A stretch of DNA of 64,000 nucleotides from Amphimedon queenslandica (lineage: Eukaryota > Porifera > Demospongiae > Haplosclerida > Niphatidae): positions 1-64,000 of the forward strand of contig NW_003546357.1 of NCBI RefSeq assembly GCF_000090795.2, in the 5' to 3' direction. Both the position numbers and the translations under genes were made by a program. The first letter of the stretch is position 1. Each line of letters opens with the position of its first letter. A model generated the notes under the pieces. It ran no database searches. It saw nothing but the letters and a program-made list of their open reading frames with translations, and was not told the DNA's origin. Shown piece after piece: positions 38,801 through 50,800 of the stretch.

Positions 38801-41800
38801 GTATGTGTACATGTACATAGGAAGCTCATCAGCAAACTCTCAGATGGGAGGGTTTACTAAACTACATGTACGTACTTACTGTATGCTATATGTTCTGTAT
38901 ATTACATGTTGTCAATTTTTAAAGGGTAACTGCAATGTATTTTTTGGATATCTATTTTATGGTCTTAATATGATTGCCTGACCATAATAATGATGTGTTG
39001 CAACTCCTATTGTCTAAAAAAATTTATTCACTGAGATATGAGCCTTCAAATATGTTGCTTCAATGTTACTTCCTGTCGGTGGGTGTGGCTAAACGTGACG
39101 TCATAAGAGGCATAGATGCAGATAAATGCATTGCTATGCAGGGGGAAATAATCCTTTATTCTCATGCCTAGTAATGTNNNNNNNNNNTGCTATTACATTA
39201 CTAGGCATGAGAATAAAGGATTATTTCCCCCTGCACAGCAATGCATTTATCTGCATCTATGCCTCTTATGACGTCACGTTTAGCCACACCCACCGACAGG
39301 AAGTAACATTGAAGCAAGCAAAATGAGCATATTTGAAGGCTCATATCTCAGTGAATAAATTTTTTTAGACAATAGGAGTTGCAACACATCATTATTATGG
39401 TCAGGCAATCATATTAAGACCATAAAATAAATATCCAAAAAATACATTGCAGTTACCCTTTAACTAATACACACATACATGTACATATACATGTACATGT
39501 ATACATACTGTATAATGTATCATTTCTATTAACACATTTACTGGATATTTAAAACATGTAACCATGTGATATGGTTACATGTAATATACATGTACATGTA
39601 CATGTAATTATACTACATGTGTACATATGTATTATTTCAGATATACTGTTTGACATACGTGTAAAAAAATTTTTTATGAGTATGTTAATATTAATGGTGG
39701 TTGAGTAATACTTTCTTTCTCACATTTATAGTCAATCACTGATATGTCGTTCTCACCTGATGGTAATGTACTAGCTACTTGTAGTGACGATGGATATTTA
39801 AAGTTTTGGCAATTAAATCAAGAGAACGGTGAAACAGTGACATGCCTTCATGAACATCAACCTGATGAAGGCGAACCAGTAACTAGACTTATGTTTATGG
39901 ACAATCTTGTACTACCAGACACTGAGTAGGTGTATTGTTCTAATTCTGAAGTATTTTACTCTAAATAGTGCCCAGTTTTGGCGGTTCCTTGTGACAGGTT
40001 CCCGTAGTAACAGTGTTATTAAGATATGGTGCACTGTCAATTGGAAGCCATTGCACACAATAAGGTACATTTGTATACAGTACAACTACATGTACATTTT
40101 GTACATGTGCATACCATATAGAGGGAAATATTTGAAAGTGCAAATTTTCAAAAAAATTGAAATGGGCTTTAGAATAAAGTTTTCAAATTACAAATTTTAT
40201 ACACTTTCACATATGCACATGTGGTTTTTGACCACGGCCATCACACGTGAAGTTGTGTGCTCAAGGAAAAAAGATGGAAAGATGTAGCAGCTTTACTGTG
40301 GAGGCTATGGTAAGTGGATGCCACATTTTTCAGGACATCTGGGAGGCTGAATTAGATAAAGAATCACCCTATCAAAAAGAATCTTTGAATATTTCTGATC
40401 CCTTGCCGTAGCAGTTATGATGTTGGCGTAATTGTAGGCCATGTTCCTAAGAGATGTCTTCTGTTTCTTCACTTTGTCTTGACAGAAATGGATCGATAAC
40501 CTGTTGTGTATAAGGCCACAAAAGATGCTCACATGATCTTCCTAAAGGAAGTATGGAAATTCCTTGTTGGGGCGAGCATGAGCGAGCCCCACTCAGGCGA
40601 AGTCTCCCTCCCTCTGTATGTATGTACATGTATGTATGTACGTACGTCTCCAGTCACGCCTATTCTGGTCACACCCCATGTGTGCACTACTCTCTATTTA
40701 AAATCAATGATCTAATGCGGTAGCATTCTGATGAAATATTTTCATTGGTGTGGGTGCATGTGGTTGCAATGAAACAAAATGGCGACTATCAAGATACCAG
40801 CTCAAGCAAATCTTACTGAAGCTTACTTGCAGCAAATAAGACTGATCTGTTGTCCAGGCACTTCTCCAGCAAAAAAAAGTTAAGAAAGCAGATATAAATC
40901 TTAAAGGTCTTTTTACTTATGATTGAATGACAGAATAAAAGGTTTGATTATTTTGATTGGCTCAGAGTCAAAGAAAAGAAGGCCTATAGCAGTACTGTGC
41001 TTAGCTATACAGTTAAATTGTTTAAATTGCAGCTGAGATTCTTTGCTAACAATAAAGGTAGGAGAGCAAGCTATAAAATTGTCTTCCAATGGGCCATGCA
41101 TGCAATCAGTGTATGCTCATGCTTGCCCCATAATGTTTTACATTCGTCTAGTACTTTAACTTTTGAAGGAGAATTTATACAATGTAAGTGCTCAGAAAGG
41201 CTAAGAAGTTAATTGAAAATGCACTTGGAGGACATCAGAAACCATCCAAGCGAAGAAGAGTTATGATTCAGAACATATGAAGCATTCACAGCTATGGGTA
41301 CAGCATGGAAAGCTTATGCTTGACTTGACTCAACACTAACTTACTGTACATCAGATGGAGAGAAGCTACATGTGTATCATCAACACTTCTCAATATTACT
41401 TAAGCATTGATGTCTGGTTGCCAGACAACTTTTTACCAGTATAAAAGAAAGGAAGCTTTAACCACAACACCTTTAATGAGCATTCAAATTGCTCACTCTT
41501 GTTCTAATCATTGGATTATAGCATCTGCTGTGTATGTTTCAGTACATGTAGGTGTTGTGAAGGTGTATGATTCAGCATAATTATGACAGTGTGGACAGGG
41601 AAACCAGATAAGTTATTTTTGATTTGTTCAGTCAGCATTACTCTATAAAAGTACAATATAGTTAAAAGCCAGAAGCAAGATGGTGGGAAAGACATAGTCT
41701 CGCGTAGCCAGCCCCTCCCTCAACGGGAGGGTCTGGTCGAATGAGTGTACACCATTTGTTCTCCGTGATTAATTAAATAAGTCCGTATATGTTTGTTCAC

Positions 41801-44800
41801 CACCGCATTATGCAACATGTGGTTAAATATTTGCTATCTCATTTGTTGTTGGCGAGGCTGTTGGAGAGAGCAGGCTACAAGTTTTGTCTGGACGGCTAAA
41901 CAGCTTCTGTTTTGCCTCTTTTTTTTGCGTTAGTGCCAGAGTTTTTAGCTTGAATAAGAGCATCTGATGTACCACAAGGATTAAGGTAACGCCTACTAAA
42001 ACCACATCCGGTTCACCCTGTTTTGGGGTGAAGTAGAACGAACGATCTACACTCATTCAACCAGACCCTCCCGTTGAGGGAGGGGCTGGCTACACGAGAC
42101 TAGGAAAGACAGTGGGTTATTTGCTATTATTAGTGCAACTGTACTTTGCTTTGTTAAAAACCCTGGTATGATTGTGTTTGAAAATAAACACATGATAAAT
42201 GCTGCAGATTAATTATTATAAAGTGTACATTATTATATTATTGAAAATGTAACAATTAATTTTTTTACAGATTAGCTATTAATTTGTTATTTGTGTATAT
42301 AATGCATAATCAATGTAAAAGTCAATCATGCTTTATAATGTCAAAAATTCCAGCCACCTTGAAGCCATTACTTATAATAGACTCATAACTATGAAGTAGT
42401 GTTGTATTGATATCACATTTTGGATTTGGTTTTAGTTATGGTATTTTCACCAATTCTCATGATTTATAGATATTAGTTTTAGTAATTTTACCGAAAGTAA
42501 AACTCTATTGGTATTGGTAACGAATATTAATTTTGGTAGATTATAGTAACTACATATAATTTAACAAAACTAACTCTAGTCATACTATTAACCTTAGACT
42601 AATGATGATTTAATTGTAGTAAAATTAATTGTATTAGTTCAGCATCATTAGTGTAGTAGTCCCATACGTTACTGTTCCTTAGTCTTCCACTTATAGTAGC
42701 CATTTTGCAACTAAGATAGCTACACATAGCATTTGCTTCATGAATTTGCACATGGTAATCTAGTGATATCAATCTAATCTGTTTACTGTTCAGTGAACAT
42801 TGTTGTACCAAATGTATTGCATAGAAGTTGAATATTGGTTATAAATTTTAGTAAAGTAATTTGTGCTATTTTTAGTATTGGTTTTAGTTATGGTATTTTA
42901 ATACTTTTAGTATTAGTTTTAGTTATGATATACCAAATTTCATGACCCAGTACCAAAATACTTTTAGTATTAGTAATGGTATACCAATACAACACTACTA
43001 TGAAGGTAGTCATTAACACGAACTAGCCATTTTGCCCCATCAGGTTTCATCACAGGCATCCTATGATCAACCTGTAAAAATTCTTCCACTCCTTGCTCAA
43101 GTTGATCCTCGACTTGAAGGCATGCTACTGACGAAACTTGTCTCTCATAAATTTTTTCATAGACTTGTTTACATTGAGGTTTATCAGTTGCAATCGATCT
43201 GTGAAATTTGCCAGTACTTTAACTGCATTTACGGTACATGTAGATGCTGTTTTCTTGTAGCATTGAAGATGTTCCTTTTGTAACTTCGCCTTGAAAGACA
43301 TCAAAAATGGCTAGTACTGGGAAATCAGATGATAGCCCAAATTCAAATTTCAAATGTACAATGTATTTGCTTGATATGCATGTATATATGGGAAGATAAT
43401 CAAATCTAAGTATTCTTCATTTTCTGCTCATTTGACCAGTGGTTACTGGTACTGGTGGCAATGCCATTCTCCTGGAAAATTGGAATTAGGTAGACATATA
43501 CATGTACTTAATTGTCTTTCTGATTGTCATATCAACTGAAATGGCAAAACCTTTCCATCCATAATCCCACAGACCACAGCTGTGATCTGACTTACTCTTT
43601 TATCGTACAATCTGTAAGTACCTACTATTTCTACCCTTTTTGCTCTTTGGTTCTCTATTGTCGTTGTGCAATACTCTTTTGCAGTTTTATTGTATTTGAA
43701 AACATGAGAATGTGCGATCTCTTCCATTTCAATGATGGCCTTAATATCCAGTGGAAACTGTTCTTTTAGTTCCTAATAATTGGATACAGTGATTTGGCAG
43801 CTGAACTATCCCTTCTTTTGATGAAATTCATTCTGTATACAAACGAATTTGCCCAATAACTGGTGATTAAAATTGGGCCACCATTTTCTGACAAAACGTT
43901 TTGATTTGATCTTCCTGTTGCAGCTGCCATAGCGATGGATTTAGTAATGATACCAGTAGCAATGATGACAGAGATGGCTTGACAGAGAACTGGCTTTTAT
44001 TATTTCTTTGCCTAATGTCTTTGAGAAATGTCTGCGATGCCTGTTCCTCGGGGCTGAATCTTTGGTACTGTTCTCATTAACTCAGTTTTTTTGCCTGAAG
44101 AACAGACAGCTTTGTTGGCAGCTTTAATCGTGTCTGTACCCAAGAAAGCTGACATCAAGGAGGATGCCACCAGCACTATCATGCTTAAAGTAACAGAATA
44201 GAGCCATTTTCACAGACAATGTGCAGTAATGGGCAAGGTTGTTCAGACCTTTTAAAGTTTTTAATTTTTGAATTTTTAAAATTTTGCACAATCTTTCTCA
44301 ATTCAAATATATAATTCAAAAATTTGCACCCTTTGAAAATTTTTCTCTGTAGCAAAAGTTTAAGTAAATGAGGCTTTTTACAATAGATCGTTTCAGCTCA
44401 ATAAGTTGATTGGTATAGGTAATAGGTTCATCATGTACATGTACATACATATGAAATTGTGAAATGAATTGAAATCGAATTGCTTCAGAACTTAATTAAT
44501 AGTGCTAGTTAAAAAATAGCTTTAAGTATCTCCTTTCCTCCTTATAGGTTTTATCCTCCATTTGGTACTGATGAGGACAGTCCAAATATTTCAATGAACA
44601 TTGACTCCACTGCCTCATACATAACAATGGCTGACTCACTACGTAATGTAAGTAGAACAATACCCTACGCATACACATGTATATATGTACATGTACATGT
44701 ATTTGTTATTATTTATTATGTTAGGTGTTATATGTGCTACAGTTACATCAAGATCCTGTAAATGGAGTTGCTTCCTTCTCCTCAATTACTGAATATTTAT

Positions 44801-47800
44801 TAACTCAACCAATATTGAGTTTTGTGTTATCAGGCCACACCCCTTCAACCAGTATTGATGATGCTCTTAGTACCAGTGATACTGATGAGTCTGATGATCA
44901 AGAACACTTCAATCCGAAGAGGAACTCCGTAACACTTAAACTACACTGCATTCAAACAAAGTACACATACATGTGCATGTAAATGTACCGTATATCCTTA
45001 AAGAAATGCCGGATGTGAATAAATGCTGGGGTAGTGATAGAATTAAAGTATAAATATGCAAATCTAGCCCTACAAAAACTTAGATGCCTTGTAGATACAT
45101 GTACTTCCTTAAGTTTCTGAGGGGAAGTGCATGAGGTCACGGGTTCAAATCCCGCTCTGGGCCCAATTTTTTTAATTTTTAAATTTTTTGAGGTCCAAAT
45201 GCCATTTTCGGAAATACCTTAAGCCTACTATTATTTGCATCTACTAATTTCAGTGAAATCAGCAAAAGTCATGTTTAGCGTTACTAATTTTAGCGTTTTT
45301 AACCAAATTAACTATAAATAATAACCATTATAATGAATAATAATTATTTTGGCGTCTATTTAATTTAGCGGTTTTAAGCTCTCTCGCTAATATAGCTAAA
45401 TTTAGTAGACGCTAAAAATAGTAGGCTTAAGGTAGATGCCTGGGCTTTTATTCAAGGAGATATGGTATACATTTGGTTATTTGGATGAATTCTATAAATA
45501 CCTTTGTCTATTCGTTACTAATAGCAAGAGTGCATATACATGTACATGTACATTGTGTACATTTACATGTGTTTTAATTATTATTATTATCACGAGTGTA
45601 ATACATTGTACATGTACTGTAGTTAGAAAGTACTGTACAGCAACTCTATATACTGTAGGTCCATGCAAGAGTTATTGGTCTCTTTTGATCCTCCTGATGT
45701 CACTGGAATACCACCACAAGACCCCCTACCAACATTACCGGACTCCCTCACTGCAGCACAGGACCCCTTACCATCAATGCCAGACCCTATTCCTCCACTA
45801 GATACCATTACTCCATCAGTTGCTAGTATATTACCATTAACTATTGATTCTACTCAATTTGGTCCTGGTCAGTCATCACCAGCTGTCAAGTTGTTGTCTC
45901 CAGTTTCATTTTTATCACTACCTTCGGACTCACGTCAACCTGATCACGTCTTACGATCACCGAGTGATTTTGTTAGTTTCTCTTCTCCAGTATCTAGTGG
46001 GAGTGGTCTGTTAGTGACCCCACCCACAATAGATAACGAATTAATAGCAATTAGTTCCAGTGGTGCTAGTAACGATTCTTTTCCGTCAGCACTGGTAGAG
46101 GGTGTGGCTAACGAGGGCGCTCCATTACTAGAGGAGTCACTAGTTCATGAAGAGGAATGGCCAGTGATAGAACAAGTACAATCTAGTGATGACTTAAGGA
46201 AACATGCTTCCAATATAGTGTCAATGGTGATGGATACAGCCCTAGCAACTGTTGCTGCTATGAGAGAGGAGGAGGAAGAGGAAGAGGAGAGTACTGGAGA
46301 TGAGACTGATGATGATGATGAGGGGGAGGAGTCTGTAGGTGGAGCTAAAGATGATGATGAGGTTCTTGTACAGAGTGATGGAGTAATGCATTCATTAATC
46401 AATAAATTGGTATTGCAACAACAAGAAATGAAGTGAGTATGAGTCTATGTACATACTGTGCATAAAATTCCCCATGTTGTTTTACAGTTCTTGAAGTAAA
46501 CATGTACATATATTTAGTGTACATGGAATACATAAAATACATAAAATACATAAAATTGATGTTACCTAGGCTTTGGATCATAACTGTAAATCCTCATTTG
46601 TTTACCTACTGTATAATTAATACATATACACACATGTATTATTCTTGTTATTATTTTAGACAAGAAGCTGATGAGAGAATGACGCAGATGATGCTTGAGT
46701 TCAAAAATGAAATTGAGACTATGAACAAAGAAATGATGAGTGCAATGAAAGAACAACTTAAAGAAAATAGTAAGAGAGAGAGAGAGTTGCTTACTTTACA
46801 AGTACATGTATTACAGTATGCTGTAACTTTTAGTTGTACTTTAAGAGCAATTAAAATTTTTCTTTAATTTTTTATTACATTTGGTACTGTGATATTGATG
46901 CATAATGTACATGTCACTATTTATAATTTTTGTAACACCTTGCCACAACTACACGTGTAAGTTATTTCAATAAATTTTCTAGATCAAAAGATTGAGAAAT
47001 TAATAAAATCACATGAATTGAAGCGAAATGACAGGATATCACAATCATTGACTCAAACTGTTCAGACAAGCATTGCTGGTAGACTGGAAAAATCTGTTAA
47101 GAATGAAACAAAAAATACAATAATACCAGGTACAGTATACACATGCATGTACATGTGCATGTAATTGGTATTAAATTTTCTTCTACACTTAATTGTATAT
47201 ACAATTAATGTCCATTATTGTATTCATTATTGTCGTATGGCCTAAAGGTATTTTGTAATGATTGTTGTAAGATCGACTTAAAATTATTTAGAGGATCATT
47301 TTTTAAAATATTCTGTACTATTATAGCCCATGATTTTTCAAAGAAACACATGTACATGTAGGTCCACAATTTTTACTAAATTTTTATATTGGTGTCTTGC
47401 TTTATGCTATGTAGAAAATTTGAGCTGATTCTGAGCTGAAACTTTTCGTTTTATGGCCATTTTTGAAATTGGCCAATTTTTAAAAATACATGTACTGTAC
47501 TTTGTACTATGGCCAGGGATTCATACAAGATTTTTTTGATTGAGTGGTCCAACATGATGAAAATTAATAACAATGCATTGTTCTTATGTTATTAGTGATA
47601 CAGAAGTCTTTATTAACAACACAAGAAGGTATTAATAGATCAGTAAATGAGCAACTCATTGCTACCAATACTGCCATCAATACTCACCTACACCAAATAC
47701 TACACACTGAGGTAATGACTACATGTACATGTACATCTACTTGTACTACATGTATGTGTAATGGCAAATGTTGCCCATTCGAATGCCATTTCTACATGTA

Positions 47801-50800
47801 CACATATAAGTGCTCATGCTTTAATTTTAAAAACTTTAATTTCAAGTCTGCAGCTGGCTTTTCATAAGCTTCTGGCTCATTGCTCATTCTAGTTTCACTT
47901 ATTAATTAATTCATACTTGTCTTGTTTTTAGGGTCTTGTTCAAGCTATTGCCAATGCTATTGCTGGAGTTATGCCTCACATATTACCTGTTGTCATGGAA
48001 ACACTGTTTAAGAATACATTGCTTCCATCATTTGAGCGTTCCTGTCAAGCAATGTTTAGACAGTTAGATGAAGCTTTTCGGCAGGGCACTACTGAATGTA
48101 AGGACTAATGTTTCTGAATACTGTACTTGTATAGTAGGTTTCTCATTATAATTTCATTTATTGTAAAAATCAATGATTTTATTATGCCCTAATAAAATAA
48201 TTATTGTGTATTGTTAAATTCAATTTAATTGTTGGCTCTTTGACCAGACAAATGTAGCCTGTTGTTATGTTAATAATGCCAGCTGTTTATAACTTAATAG
48301 ATATATCCCAGCTTCATGATGTAACTGATAGATCTGAGGATACAGCTGCTATCAATCAAATGTCAACTTCTCTTCAATCACTCATTTCATCATTTAATAC
48401 AACCTCTTCTCCAATCCTTCCTTTGATTCAAGCATCATTACACACTGAACTCTCTCTTTTATTGCCAAGGTACTATAAATCAATTAATGTACATTAATAG
48501 ACTTATTCGTAAATTGTTGTTGATGATCTACATGTACTGTACATTGTAATTTGATAACGATTTTAAATGCCTGCATTGACTGCCAAATACATGTACATGT
48601 ATGCATGTGGAATGTTTGGAATTTGTGTGTGTGGGTGTATGAGTATGGGAGCTAATACAGTAAAATCGAGTGAAGACCATCCTAAACAGGCTCCTAAAAG
48701 CAGAGAGCAGCAGTAGAGATGAACTTGGAGGGCATAGACAGCCAAGAGAAGCATCCTTAAGTCCTTTGAGAACCTCTAGAGCGTGTGAGCGCTTGCTACT
48801 ACAGAACATGTGACTGGGAGGTACCGCAGTACTTCCTAGGCGTAGCACAGCGAAGAGTAGCGAAGTAAAATAACTACCTACAAACTACCTACAAAGTTCT
48901 CTTCTCCACTGTACTCTACTTTTACTACTTAGCTTTTTTAAAGCACTCTACTGTATCTGTATAATTATTATGTATAACAAACTTAGAGGTATGTGTAAGT
49001 GACTGAATTAGAACCACATGGAACAGTAATTTTTAAAAAAGTTTTAAGATATAATTAATTTTAGTTAGTAATTTTTAAATTTAGAGTGAGAGGAATTACA
49101 ATACATGCTTTCTTGTATAAGCTGAGATAAGTACATGTACAGTACATGTATGATAAATTTATAATAACAGTTTTAGATTTTAGTAGCCTGCAGGATTTGC
49201 CACGAAGCATATATGCTAAGTAAGTTTAAAAGCTAGGGAGCTATAAAGCATGCTTTATGAGCTGGCAGCCTGAAAAACACTACAATAGTGCATGTTCATG
49301 TACTTCATGTATGGCTTGAGGGCAACTTTAAAAATTGTAACAAAATTGATTTGATCGTAATCAGCTCAAACTTACTACATATAGTACATGTACTGTACAT
49401 GTAGCATAAGAATTTACGTACATGTACTGTACATGTATTTAAGCATGTACATGTATTTAGCAGAAAAAGTGGAGAATTCTCTTCTAATTATTTTTGGTGT
49501 CGAAATTTGGCTCATGACCCTATGCTACTAGTACATGTACACGTACATGTATATGTATGTGTACATGTATCTGTAGTATTTTGCTTTTTTTTTGTGGAAA
49601 TAATTTGGTATAGGTTTAAAATGACTAAACTATTTCAATCAAAAGTTTTTGAGCAGCCAAAATTTGTGATGTAATTATCAAAGAACGAGTAAGTCAAGAC
49701 CTGACTCTATCTATTAGTGCTTGCAGTACTTCAATCTGTCACTTCATTACTAAGTTATAAAAAAAGGCTTTCACCATTTGACAGAATTATAGCCATTTAT
49801 TATCTGTAAATTGGTCATTGTTTGCATCTCTAGCCCTTATACTAGTAATGTGGGAAACAGCATGATGAAGAAGGTTATATTTTTGTACGAAAAAGGCAAA
49901 TAGTAGTATACATGTAGTACAGGAATTTCAGCCTGGTAACTTCAAAAATTTGTAAAAATTTGAATTTGATCGGAAACAGTTCGAACTTAATTGCTACACA
50001 ACATAAGAACATTATATTTATCAGAAACAAATACAAAAATGAAAACTTATGTTATAGCGATTTTTCAAAGAAAAATACAAATTAAAACAAAATGTAAGCT
50101 ACATGCATGTACATGTACGTGTACATTGTATACATTTGTATGTTCAAAGTACTATAATAAAATCTAATAGTTGAAATTATTATTGTTATTAGGTTACAGG
50201 ATTCAGTTAAAGAATCAGTTGCTATAGTGATTAAAGATGAGTTGATAAATTTACTTGAAGAAAAATCAGCTACCAACAATCAACAGCACCAGGTAATCTA
50301 ATTAATATTAAAATAATAAATTCAGTTTTTTATTATTATGTCCATGTGCATGTACAAAATATTATATTGATATAAATCATAAAAGAGAGAGCCCAGGGAA
50401 GGCAAAAAAAGCTAATAAGGTTATTGTTATTTTAATTTTATTATTGGGAAGAAAAAGGGAACGAAAAGAGCAGGCCTGGGGTAATAGTAATATGTAATAG
50501 TAATTGTAATAGTAACGATTACAGGGCACCAAGTAATAGTAATAGTAATAGTAATAGAATCTTTGGCAACAGGAAGTAATAGTAATAGTAATAGTAATAA
50601 TTGTCAAAGTAATATGTAATCTCAATATTACATAGCTATTACTTGCAGTGTTACACTAATAAGTGACAATAGGAAAATAGCACGTTAGCCAGGAACTATT
50701 GCTCAGTACTGAGACTTTTTATCATAAATATAACAAAGCATCCTTAATTAGAAACTATAAAATGGCTTAGATTAACTTCAAAATTAGATTATTTTTATCA

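Noticed and set aside
40777-40885. Short ORF MATIKIPAQANLTEAYLQQI in the GGGGC-head repeat
   Set aside because: The frame is present in copies 3 and 4 only and ends after about 34 codons; copies 1 and 2 do not keep it, so it is more likely non-coding with a YY1-like core.
41823-42056. 77-codon minus-strand ORF
   Set aside because: Lies wholly inside the 9-bp-duplication MITE; no motif and no sign of codon conservation.
45120-45165. Possible tRNA gene (GGTTCAAATCC)
   Set aside because: Only the T-arm/B box is good; there is no acceptor stem or anticodon arm, and it is embedded in a TIR element.
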